The notes beneath the pieces were generated by a model, which searched no databases, was not told the origin of the DNA, and was given only the letters and a program-made list of their open reading frames with translations. Shown piece after piece: positions 12,151-22,589 of a stretch of DNA of 64,000 bases (its first letter is position 1; each line of letters begins with the position of its first letter). The stretch lies in contig WOFQ01000022.1 in NCBI GenBank assembly GCA_012184525.1, positions 62,001 to 126,000 of the forward strand, written 5' to 3'. The translations under genes and the position numbers were made by a program. The DNA comes from Xenoacremonium recifei. Its lineage: Eukaryota > Ascomycota > Sordariomycetes > Hypocreales > Nectriaceae.

Positions 12151-13773
12151 AAAGAGCGAGATCTCCACGTTTTCTTGGCGCGCCAGCTCGTCAACATTGC
12201 AATCATCATTGCCACTCTGCAAAGCGTTGTCAAGAAAGCCATTGATGACAAGGGCATTTGAGGTCCCTCCATAAGGCTTGCAGATGCGTATGACGCGCTG
12301 CAGGACCTCAAGCCACGCTGGATGCTGCTGTAAGCATTCAACCTCGAGACGAGCCGCGACATAAGGATACATTGTTGAGTTTGCCGCGAGACTATCGCGG
12401 TATTCAGGTCGAAGTTGCGCATCGCAGAGAGCGTCTAAAGAAGCAATCAGGCGGCTTAGGAAAATATCTGTAGAGACGGTGGTGTCGCGTCGCTGGCGAT
12501 CATGACTATCGGCATGCCCCTGTTGCCGTCGCCATCTTCGGCCCATCAGTATTCCCGCCATTCGATATGCTTCCCACAAGTGGCAGAAGGGTGCTTCTCC
12601 TACACAGCCGGGCCAGGACAAGAAGGCAGACTCCGATGCATCGTCGTCGATGGTAGCGAAGATGTCTAGTAGGCTCCGTGGTAAGCCGGATATACCCTCA
12701 ATGCCATCCAGCTTTTCATGCGCCAATACTTCTTGCGCCATTCTATAATTTTTCCAAATACCTAACGATGGCATGGAGCGACCCTGGACAAAGGTCGGTA
12801 TGTCCATCAAACCAATGCATTCTATGGCATGCTGCATGCTTTGGTCTGAAATCAGAGTGTGATAAGAGATCGGAGAGCTCAATTGGTACAGTTTCGCAAT
12901 ATGATCAAGGTGTGAAGTCCATGGGGTCCCCTGGAACAGCTTCATGGTTGAGTTTACGGTCAGCGTGATAATTCTTTAACTAGAAACTCAATTGAGAAGA
13001 AGGGTGACTACACTTACATTCAATGAACATATGAATACCCCAGCGTAGATTGTGCTGGCATCAGGGGTTCCGTCACTGAGATCAAGTTGCCGGCGGAAAA
13101 GTTGTAGGCCACGAAGATAGTACTCTTCAAGCAGGTTTGATGGGTTAGTTGGATGTTCCAAGTATAAATGAATGGCGATAAAAATCGCCAAGACAGCCTC
13201 TGAGCCGTTAGCTAGCCTGCGAAAACTTGTTTTCCACCACTCAACGTCAGGGCTTGAAAACAGCATGGTCGCAGTCGTTTCCATAACTCGATATTCTTTG
13301 TTAGCTAACCCGAGTATGCGCTGTTTCAAGACAGGAGTGCTCTAGAGATGCAGTACCAGGAGAACTCATCACTCACATTGTTCAAAAAGTGCGATGTCTT
13401 GCTCAGACCACCCCTTCTCGTTTTGAGACGGCATGACTCCGTAGCTCAAGTCTGTTACCGTTTCTGCAGTATTGACTTCCCCTGTGGCAAGTTCAAGAGG
13501 AGCCATGACAATATTGCTCTCTGCATGCACTGTATCGGTACTTTCTTCATTTGGTGGGCGTCTTTGGCCACTCAAGGGACTTGTCTGTTCCACCGGGAGT
13601 GGCGAGCCCATAAACTTCCCACGCGAGGCAACGCCATTGACCCAGGTTAGCAAAGGTCTGTAGCCATCACATTTCAGATTCCTGGCGACGCATTCGTTGC
13701 ATGCAGGTCTCGTCTCGTCGCATTTCCGGTGGCGTTTCTTACAGGTACCACAGCCTCCCCTCGAACGGAGCAT
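12148..13773 (-). CDS. Zn(II)2Cys6 transcription factor
   Basis: Fungal binuclear zinc-cluster regulator of about 510 residues. The N-terminus carries CGTCKKRHRKCDETRPACNE followed by CVARNLKC, matching the C-x2-C-x6-C-x6-C-x2-C-x6-C pattern that binds two zinc ions and DNA. The rest resembles the fungal-specific regulatory domain (Fungal_trans_2 type): helical, with GVFICSLNLFQGTPW, AFLSWPGCVGEAPFCHLWEAYRMAG and a C-terminal QENVEISLF. Two introns: one around 13388-13315, whose acceptor I could not fix, and one from about 13012 to 12931 (GTAAGT..CTGAC..AAG). The ATG at 13773 is the first in frame; the longer frame opens with a TTG. Situated among tailoring genes next to a PKS, it is the natural candidate for the cluster-specific activator, but no target site was shown. 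Confidence 0.85.
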
Positions 13774-14152
13774 AATAAGCAATGTCGACTGGCCTGCGGA
13801 CGGTGCAACTCGTGGATACCAAACTGGCCATGATTATTGCAGTTTTAAGAGGGAGAGAAGCAAATGGAGCAATATTCACAACATTACATAACCTTATCTC
13901 TCGCTAATCAGTCCAGATACTGGTATTAGAAAGTGCGGGGTAAGGGCGTCATAGAGAAGACACATTAATTTCGTCACTGATAGGGTCAAACATAAAATTC
14001 AGAAATTAGGAACTTGTTTGTATTTAAACAAGTGTTACCCCCATCCTATTATAATTCTTGTTTGTCTATTTGCCTAATGGATATGAAGGGATAATTCTTT
14101 GCCTTGAGGTAGTCCGTCTTTTCTGGCTTTCTTCTCTTGAACCACCTTCTCC
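13774..14152. promoter_or_regulatory. Regulator upstream region with perfect inverted repeat
   Basis: Upstream of the zinc-cluster gene and downstream of the amidohydrolase. AT-rich. It contains the perfect inverted repeat ACTTGTTT-6 bp-AAACAAGT at 14012-14033. This could be a hairpin in the amidohydrolase 3' end vicinity or a protein-binding palindrome; the sequence alone does not decide. Confidence 0.35.
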
Positions 14153-15781
14153 TCAACACATAAATGTCCTTTGTCCTTTAAACCAGGTCTGACGCACTTT
14201 AGCCTGAAGGAGAGTTTCAGGCATCAATTCAGGAGCATCGATAACCGCAAAATCCGCTTGCATTCCTTCCTTCAGGGTGCCTGTCCAGGTCTCGGCAAAG
14301 CGAGAGTACGCAGCATCGGCAGTGGCCGCCGTCAAGGTCTGTGCCAAAGTAAGGGCGCTCTTTGGGTTCGTGTATAAGTCCAACTCAGGCTCGAGGGCAG
14401 ATTTCCTTGTAGTAGCGTTGTAGAAATTGGGCAATGGGAGATGCTTTGCTGTAGGTGCATCGGTTCCGATTGCAATATGCGCGCCCCCGGCGGCACACTC
14501 TTGATACGGGAACACGCCCTCCCAGGCTTCGTTCGTGATGAGCTTCTCGTAACCCCTGAGAATCGCAGGATCGCTATGGACAGGCTGCACAGATGCCGTG
14601 ATTCCCAAGCTTCCCAAGCGCTTGGCGTCGTCCTGACTTGCCAGCTCGAGATGCTCGATTCTGTGCCTTCCACTGGGATTATTGGCACTGGCGATGGACT
14701 CAATTGCCTGATTCACGGCAGCGTCGCCAATAGCATGGATTGCACACTGAAGGCCGACCCCAGCCGCTCTCCGTACAACCTGTTGCATCGAGTCTTCTGA
14801 CCATATCGGCTTCACGAACTCAAGGTCCTCTCCGTAGCCATAGGGGTAGCTCAGAGCTGCGGTACATCCATCGACTACGCCGTCGCACATCAATTTGATC
14901 CCGACAATGCAAAAGTCGGGACTTTTCGAAGGGTGCCATTTCTGATGCATCGAGATTGCCTCATCGACCTGCTGCATGAGCTTTTGCGTATCTTGCTCGT
15001 ATGCAATAAACCAATGTGCGGCGACGTGTAGTGGAAGGCCTCGAGTCTTTTTGTATGATTCCAACGCTTCCCAGGCATTGGAGTCCATTGCCATATCAAT
15101 CAACCCAGTGTATCCAGCTTCAGTATATGCCTTGATCGCAAGCTCCAATGCATCTTGATTTTCTTGAGGGGTGCTGCATCTCGCCAGATGCGGCCAAACG
15201 TAGGCAGTAACAGCTGTTTCGGCGAGCAATCCCGTAGGGTTGCCATGGGAATCGAGAGAGATATGGCGGCCGCACGAAGCCTTTATCTCCTCAATTGGCA
15301 ACTCGTCAAGTGCAGCCGTGTTACACCATGAAGAATGCAAGTCTAGTGAGTCGATATAGATAGGCCTTGGATCCAAGTCGTCCAACATGCTGCTGAGTGC
15401 CACGCCGTTCGTCGATGACTGGAGCCATCCTCGGCAAAGAATCCTGGGAAGTTTCGGAAACTCCTTGGCGTAGTTTGAAATATTTTGGCGAATCTCCTCC
15501 AAAGATTTGCATTGTCCTAGATCCAGCTTTTGTAGTGAATGGCCAAACATGAGAAGATGTGTGTGACTGTCAATGATCCCTGGAACCAGGAGCTGATTTT
15601 CCAGATCCACGACTTCGGCCCCATTTTGCTTTGCCAATTGGACGGCCTCGTCGCTCTCATTTCCAACAAACTTGATGTTTTTGTTTTGAATGATCAAAGC
15701 ATTGTAATGTTCTGCCGTTTCGGTTGCTGCATCTGCGACCCCGCGGAGGCGTCCATTGACAAACACCACAGCCTTCGACAT
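14153..15781 (-). CDS. Amidohydrolase, YtcJ-like (amidohydrolase family 3)
   Basis: Metal-dependent hydrolase of about 542 residues in a single exon. The family hydrolyses amide or related C-N bonds; the substrate cannot be read from the sequence. Signatures: LLVPGIIDSHTHLLMFGHSL (metal-binding HxH), a conserved GIKLMCDGVVDG, CAIHAIGDAAVN, HRIEHLEL, and AIGTDAPTA with the catalytic-type Asp, all in the order expected. The ATG at 15781 (MSKAVVFVNG) fits the usual family start, immediately before the N-terminal beta-sandwich; the upstream extension of 24 residues looks non-homologous. No signal peptide, so probably cytosolic. It shares its strand with the regulator and the MFS gene and may belong to the same locus, or may be a catabolic bystander. 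Confidence 0.85.
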   Translation of the reverse strand: MSKAVVFVNGRLRGVADAATETAEHYNALIIQNKNIKFVGNESDEAVQLAKQNGAEVVDLENQLLVPGIIDSHTHLLMFGHSLQKLDLGQCKSLEEIRQNISNYAKEFPKLPRILCRGWLQSSTNGVALSSMLDDLDPRPIYIDSLDLHSSWCNTAALDELPIEEIKASCGRHISLDSHGNPTGLLAETAVTAYVWPHLARCSTPQENQDALELAIKAYTEAGYTGLIDMAMDSNAWEALESYKKTRGLPLHVAAHWFIAYEQDTQKLMQQVDEAISMHQKWHPSKSPDFCIVGIKLMCDGVVDGCTAALSYPYGYGEDLEFVKPIWSEDSMQQVVRRAAGVGLQCAIHAIGDAAVNQAIESIASANNPSGRHRIEHLELASQDDAKRLGSLGITASVQPVHSDPAILRGYEKLITNEAWEGVFPYQECAAGGAHIAIGTDAPTAKHLPLPNFYNATTRKSALEPELDLYTNPKSALTLAQTLTAATADAAYSRFAETWTGTLKEGMQADFAVIDAPELMPETLLQAKVRQTWFKGQRTFMC

Positions 15782-15973
15782 ATTTTGCGGAGGCTTGTAT
15801 CGCTTGGAAAACAATATTAGGACCCCTTTAGCTGGGTCGAGAGATATCTTCAAGGCTAGATACCGTTGGTACCTACCGATAGGATATCTTCCGCCTTTTA
15901 TTAGTCTTCAGGTCCGGCAAGCCTCGAAGGCCATGCGGGGTGATAAGGAGGGCAGTGCGGGCTCTCCACTGCC

Positions 15974-16213
15974 TATGCTCAGTTAAGAAGGCCGATCCGC
16001 GGTGGTTCCGAGGGTAGATCTAAGGTAGCGTTGGGAGATAGCCGGCCCGGTGACGCGCTTTCGGTTGTGAAAGCTACACCATCTATGCTTAGTTGGGAAG
16101 GTCAACCCGCCAACCAAAGACCAGAAAATATGTTTTGAAAGGCCAAAGTAATGCGGGATGACGGGATTGAACATGGTTCACTTTATACTTGGTTGGGAAG
16201 GTTGATACGCGGT
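15974..16213 (+). repeat. Three degenerate direct repeats upstream of the amidohydrolase
   Basis: Three copies of a motif like TATGCTTAGTTGGGAAGG followed by TC-A-CCGC occur at about 15974-16002, 16084-16111 and 16184-16213, spaced about 100-110 bp. Sequence preceding each copy is also loosely similar (GCGGG-TGA... about 40-60 bp before). They lie 190-430 bp upstream of the amidohydrolase start. They could be diverged tandem repeat units of about 100 bp or regulatory sites. Confidence 0.55.
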
Positions 16214-16558
16214 TGTGGAGGGGAGGGGGGATTGAGGTAATTCATAGACTTGATTTGGCTGTTCTGATTGTCTTCTTAGAGTTCCGCGTGCGCCTACACA
16301 TAGTAGCGATGTATCTTTAGCAGTTATGTCCAAATTGATGCAAGTATGGTTGTTCAAAATGCTTCAGCACCAGTTGCTCAATCCTTGCGCCGATAAATTA
16401 CCTTGACTCGCATGAGTCTACTATTAAGCGGAAAATAACGTGTGAGATTAAGTTTATCTGCAATTCGATTCATTTTTATGGTCGCTATATAGATACGTGC
16501 CTTAAAATGAAAGTAATTTGCTTCAAGAGAGGCCATGATTTAGCATTATACCGCATGC
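16214..16558. other. AT-rich spacer, nothing recognised
   Basis: Low-complexity AT-rich DNA between the repeat block and the 3' end of the MFS gene. No coding signal or RNA gene seen. Confidence 0.3.
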
Positions 16559-18619
16559 TCAAGCTCGCGCCCCGTGGTTGTTTGCTAGGATTGACTCATA
16601 AAACGGCCAGAGGGCAATGCGTATACGCTTCCCCCATATCATCAGTGGGATGAATAGTAGGCACATAGCTGAGGCCACACACCCACTGATGACCGAGAGC
16701 TTTGTTAAGCCAATGGAGCCCATCCATGGGACGATTCCGAAAGGGATACCAATGCTCGCCGCATTTCTGATGAATGTCACAATGACAAATGCCTCTGCAG
16801 TGACCTGAAGTATTTTTGTTAGCCAATTCAGAGTGTCACCTCCTGACGAGAGTCATCATCAAGGCTCGCGATTTCGAGCGGACTCACACTCTGGTAGGTA
16901 TCAATCACAATGGTGCACGCAACGTCCATCATAGATCCCATCCCGAAGGCAAAGAGAGCGCCCCCAATACTTGGATAGATCCAATGCAGACCCTGTACTA
17001 GAAGTTAGTCACGTTTTTCTAGGTTTGCAACATCTAAAGGGGCGAGCTGACACGATCAACCGAGATTCCAAACTCAATTAGACCAGCTCCAAGACACAAG
17101 GCTGGGAACAACAAAATATATAGCCGCATTTCAGGCTCGAAAATGCCTTTATTGCGTCTTGCTAGTCGCACAATTATCAAATCCGCGAAAGGGCCGCCAT
17201 AAATGCTTCCAAACAGGTTTCCAACAAATGGACCCATGAGCATAAGACCGACGCCTGTTGTACTAAAGTTGTAGGGCGGCTCGGAAAAAGCGATTGAGCT
17301 GATCGATGTCATCAGGACGAGGAAAGCTACCCCGTTAGCACATTGAAGGGCTGCGAAGAGGACATGGGGAAATGCAAGCATCTTCAACGATGTGACATAA
17401 TTCTTCCATAAAGACTCTTCTGTCGGTGTTAAAAAGCGCATTCGTTGTCTGTAAGAGTTCATTGGAATTGTTTGGTTCACCCATTCGCCCCCTTGAGGCG
17501 TCGTCTGGCTCGATGTTTTTATGCCTTTCTCTAAGACAGACGTGGGGTTCTTTGCCTTTGAATCTTCGACTTCCAATCCTATCCCTGGATTGTTACCCTC
17601 AAAAAGGGGTATGTATTTTGTTTCCTCGTAAAGAAAAAGGAATAGTAGGAACAGTAAACTCAATGCGATACCGACCGTGTAGTAGGCCCATCGCCATCCA
17701 ATGGCAGCAGCTTGGATTCCTGCAATTGTCGGACATACAAAGTTTCCTATCATCACAGAAATGATGTAAAAGGCATTGGCCGTGCCACGTTGGTGAACGA
17801 AAAAGAGATCGCCAATCTTGATTAGTTAGTGAGACTGTGAGAGGACGGAGGACGTGGGTTCTCACCGTCATCTCCGATATGGCCTCATTTGTTGAACCTG
17901 CCAACCCAAAGATCAGGTTGGTCAAATACATCTCGATCACAGTAGTCATTCGACTGCTCCACCACGACACAGCCGCCATGACACCTGTCGAGATTATATA
18001 GGTTGATCGGCGACCGTACTTCTTGGTGAATGGGATGAATAACAGGCTGCCAAGGGCAAGTCCAACGACGTTGAATGATAAACCATAGTTAAGTTGGTTG
18101 TAGGTGACGTTCATATCGACAACCATCTGTTGCCAGAACACCGTCTGAATAACCATTCTGATATAGAGTGTTAGTATTATCTTCAAGACACTGTGCTGAA
18201 GGGCGAAGAACTTACGCAGAAAAGACGGCAACTGTGACGGCGAGAACAAGCGATACATTGAGTATCTTTCGATGCATGTTCCAATTCTAGTATGACGTTA
18301 GACTTCCGATCGACAATGTTGAAAGGAGTACGAACGAGGGGATCATTTGGGTCGGTGGTTGGAGTAGGAACTTTGATGAGGGACGAAGTTTCTGAAAACC
18401 ATTAGCAAGTTTGGTACCAGGAAGTTTTATCAGCACCGAGTACGGTGCGGTTGGGCCAATCGTACCTGTCATTAAGACAACGCTTCCAGGGGGAAGATCT
18501 TCGGACGGAGACGGCTCCATTTTGGAAGAGAACGCAGCCAACTCAATGATAGATGACAGAGGACTCTGAAGTGGTGTTTCAAGCAAAGGCCGTTCATTCA
18601 AGGACTGGATGGAACTCAT
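16559..18619 (-). CDS. MFS transporter (DHA1-like, NDPLNW signature)
   Basis: Twelve-helix major facilitator predicted in the plasma membrane, likely a proton-coupled exporter of small molecules. The N-terminal cytosolic part ends with NDPLNWNMHRK, a signature common in fungal DHA1 drug-resistance-type carriers. Further marks are SFNVVGLALGSLLFIPFTKKYGRR (in two pieces around 18090-18000; the A-like motif), GTANAFYIISVMIG, a long cytosolic loop in the middle, and AAFVIV-like and FIRNAASIGIPFG helices near the end. At least six short introns are needed; good splice signals are at 18467-18397 (GTACGA..TTTTCAG), the GTTCGT..ACTAG intron near 18340-18290, 18216-18164 and 17864-17822. It may export the product of the neighbouring PKS, but this is based on position only. 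Confidence 0.85.
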
Positions 18620-19196
18620 TTATAGTGTTCAGGATGTGAACGACACTCATACCCAACCGGTTGATAGCAGCGCAAGATCTGATTGGCGTGTCGACCATCC
18701 TACTCAAGTTAGAGCGATTTAATGCGTAGCTTCCCGCTATCCGCGGCTTAGGGATGTGGTGGCGTTAGTGGGAGAATATGGCTCATGGGCTCCGGCCGCC
18801 GGCGAGATTACCAGAGAACAGCCATGGGTTCCAAGCTAAAAGGAAATAGAACGTCCGCAGATGGTATTATCGATGTGTATGAAATCAGTAAGATTCTCTT
18901 ATAGGTTGTGGTCAACCGAGATGTCGACCAGGTGATTTGCCCCCTACAAATGACGATTTGGCACCTCGCCGACGGGCGAAATGACGCTCATAGTCGCACA
19001 CGTTTACTTTTGTACTTTTTAACATTTAATTAATAGTTCGATGTATACCAAATCTTAATTATTTCAGGATATTGCCCTCCGACACGAGAAATACAGTTGA
19101 TCAGCATGTTTATTTTTGTTCTCGCTAATATCTGTGTTTCATATTCAATCCGAAACGACATCGAAAATACCGCCACTTTCCCACTACCGACGCAAT
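18620..19196. other. Intergenic region upstream of MFS gene
   Basis: Holds the MFS promoter on the minus side. The part near 19010-19060 is AT-rich. It does not contain a recognisable N-terminal HET domain, so the following HET remnant is truncated at its 5' side. Confidence 0.4.
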
Positions 19197-20635
19197 GCAG
19201 GTCTTCGATTACTTGGAGTATTGGAAGCGCTTGTGGATATTCCAAGAGCTCGTCCTCTTGAAACGAGGACTTGTTATCTATCAGTAGCGATTAATGGAGC
19301 TATCAGCCCTGCTTGAAGTGCAAGAATGGTGGCAAATGGCCGGCAAACATATGAAACCCAAGAAGGCACATCGTTACCTTTGGAGACTGTTGAACATTCT
19401 AAGCGATGCCTGCCACTTAGCAATGATCTTAATAAGCCGCAGTGATATCAAATTTCGAGAACACCCTCGTCCCCCACTCGTGTACCTAACATCTCCCAGC
19501 ATAATTGGACTTCGGGCTATGGAATTCCATGCGACAGATCCTAGGGACTACATTTATGCACTCCTCGGCGTCACTGACCTGAATATCACTCCTAACTACA
19601 ACGACCACAAAACAGTGCCATCCGTATATATTGAATTTTGCCAAGAGTACATGAGAACGTGGGAGGAGCCTGAACCCTCAGTCAAGGCGATCCCTCTCTT
19701 GGCTTGACAGGCGGAACCAAGCGCAAAGTATGATCTACTATCACGGGTGCCAAACCTTCCACGGGGCTTCGCGATCGGAGGGTGCCCATTGCTCCCTCAG
19801 GACCTCTATACAGGAAGAATTCGCGGATGTGAAAAAGCAGTCCGCCGTACAAGTACTGGGCTAAAAACACGGGTCTCCATCCAAGGAGAAAGTCTTTTTG
19901 CGCTGGCAATCATCATCTCTGATATCGTCGATCCTAGCGAAAGCTTGACCATAATGGCACCCAGAACATGGGAGAACAATGCCTCGCTTTTGGAATTGAT
20001 TAAGTATCCTTCGGACATGAGTCACCGCCGCCCATTATTAAGTATTGTAGGGGCTCTGGGAGCGGAGGACCTGGATGTGAACGTTTGGGAATTTCCTGAG
20101 GTCAAGGATTTCGATCTTATTCTGCAGCTGCTATTCGACAAGAATTTGGCGCTCGTCATTCCTGCCGATAGCCTCAATTCATCGGCACAACAATCTTTTC
20201 ACAGGGCCAAATCCATCAATCAACTGGGACTCGGAATCAATTAACAGATAAAGTTATTTGAGAGCCTAGCCCCCCCAAGCGCCTACTAAGCAAGACTTGA
20301 AGAATTGTTTTCTGGAGCTAATTGAACCCTTGACCAAGCTTTGCAAACCGATTGAATTTGATCACATCTGGGAAATAACGGGGCGTGCCTCCCGTCTATT
20401 CCATGGAAACATGCGATTGGCGAGGACGGCTAAAAAAGACTTCGGGTTTGTCCCAAGGCAAGCGGCCATCGGGGATCTCGTTGTCCTGATCGAGGGGCAC
20501 AACCGATTTGCGCTGATGCGTAGGGTTGAGAATCACTACCTACACGTCGGCACATGTTCCCTTTCCATGTCATTACTGGCTGTTTTGGATAAAGTCGATC
20601 AAGGGGAGGAGAAATTTGAGACAATCGAGGTCTGA
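19197..20635 (+). pseudogene. Broken heterokaryon-incompatibility (HET) family gene
   Basis: Remnant of a HET-domain protein, a family that triggers growth arrest or cell death on non-self fusion. Pieces in order: YLEYWKRLWIFQELVLLKRG (the HET W-x-QE motif), MEFHATDPRDYIYALLGVTD (the DPRD-xx-YALLG motif), then a C-terminal DFGFVPRQAAIGDLVVLIEG and HYLHVGTCSLS typical of this family. The first half of the HET domain is missing. Within one frame there is a TAG at about 19288 and a TGA at about 19705, and the C-terminal part after about 20245 continues in another frame. Introns do not remove these stops. Hence non-functional on this reading. Confidence 0.75.
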
Positions 20636-22589
20636 TAAATCTTTAATTTCGGAGTCTAGAAGAGATTCACTGTTTGGGTCAATTTTCATGCTCAGTGGCC
20701 AGTTCTTTCTCTTTCCTTCCTCCCTCTTCCCCGTCAAGTATTATGGGGAATCAATAAGCGAATGGGAGATACCTATATAGCTTTGTCCCATCCGTAATGG
20801 ATGACTGGTCCTTGGTCTACGTTGCTATAGGAGGTCCCCTGTACACCCTTGCCCTGATGCTGAGTGTCAATCATCCACCCCAGAAATTTTTCGTATGAAA
20901 GCTGATCATGCGCACGGATTTTGCGATCGTTTAACGCCCGCAGGGATGCGCTAATCCGGGGAACCCCTGACAGACAAAAGACCATCTTGCATGAAAGCCT
21001 TTGCGTGTCACTCACATTCCCTCCTGCCTCTACGATGTATTCTTTGTTTATATCTTATGTGAAGTTCTGCGGTAAGTCGTGTAGTATCGTAAAGCGAAAC
21101 CACTGAGATGTTTGGCAACAAGTGTGAGGGGTGTTTTGACAGTTGCCGACGTCTTCATACGAACGGAGGACTGTAGATCCCGACGTTCAGGCCCGAGCCG
21201 GGCCAAACCCTGTATAGGGCCGTAGCCTGGCGCTCGGCTGATCTTCATGAAGAACACCACCGTCACATCCTGAGGAATCTGCATCGAGGCCTTCCTACGG
21301 AGTACGCCGTGCCTCATCGCGAATTAGGTCTTCAGCCCAAACTTCATTGAAATTCGTCTGCTAGGTAGTGTCATAGCTAGCGATCAGCTAATCCACGTCA
21401 GTAGCCGCCAGACTGACTCGAGCCCGACGCCACCAGAACGTCAAGTAGGAAACTCGCCAGGGGTTTCCAAGGACGGCCAGAAAACGCTGAGACATGACTC
21501 GACGCCGGTGCTAATCACCAAATTTCAGCGAATCGGATCCTTGCGGTTCATGGGCCGGTTCCTAGAGCTGCGCTGGCCAGCAGCCAAGGACGCCAGCATA
21601 ATTTCGCATGCTGAGAAGCGCAGCTATCAGCGACTGTCAATGTTCGTGTCTGGCAGATTGTTACGCGTGGCCTCCTCGCTCGGTTGCCAGCCTAAGCCGG
21701 GTCACATTGTGCCGAGATTCCTGCAGTTCGAAGAGTCCCTTGTTACTACGTATCACAGATACACGAGATCTGCAAGAGCATGGACGTCGCCCTTCGTGCC
21801 CGTCTGTCAGGCCATGCTGTAATCCAGAGCACCAATGCGCAGCCGGGATCAGCGATTAGACTGTATCATGCGTTGAGGCACTAACACACTCTGTTTATCT
21901 CAGGCCCTGCAACAAGGTTTCATCTACAGCGCCCGGAATCCCTGCTGAATTAGATCTCTAAGGGAACAAGCCCAAGTCAAGATCGAGGGCCTGAATAGAG
22001 AAAGCTATTGCCTAAGCCGGCTTCTTCGGGCTCGAACGTGTCAAACAAACTTCGCATAGGCTTGACTTCGGGCTGAAAGGTTTGGGCCGAAGGATGAGAC
22101 TTAGCTTGGTGGCTGATGCGCCATCTGGAGTCTCAGACAATCACCAACACGCGCTCAGGCTCTTCTAGTCTCCCCCAGACGTTCTTGAAGGAGTCTCTCC
22201 ACTTTCAGGCACGGATGACCTCCGCGTCGAAGCCGAGTAGGCTCAGATCTGGTCCCGGCAGTGAGGATCAGGAGTCTAGCCGCCCACATCGGGGCTAGAC
22301 GGGAGTATTTGGAGACGCGCCGCCTAAGCCTCTCTGCGTGGAGAGGCTCGAGCGACGGCGTCGATGCAAAGGATTCACCAGATGGCCGGGAAGAGAATAG
22401 ACAGGGGCTGCCCTGTTGCATGCGCCTTATATCCTGGGTCCCGCCTATGCAAGGCACTCCCGTAGTTCCAGTTTCTTGAATTTGCTTTTCTCTTGAGCAC
22501 TACCGTCTGCAACCGTTCTCTTCCGTCAAATATCGTGGTCTCGATCTGGCCTTTACGTCGAGGCGTCCTGAGGACAGCCTCAGGTTACC
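20636..22589. other. About 2 kb without recognisable gene
   Basis: Several short open frames on both strands, none with a family resemblance I can support. May contain decayed DNA next to the HET remnant; the right end includes the promoter of the following membrane-protein gene. Confidence 0.4.

Noticed and set aside
21048..22479. Possible transposon remnant
   Set aside because: Short frames only; no transposase, reverse-transcriptase or terminal-repeat signal could be supported by eye.
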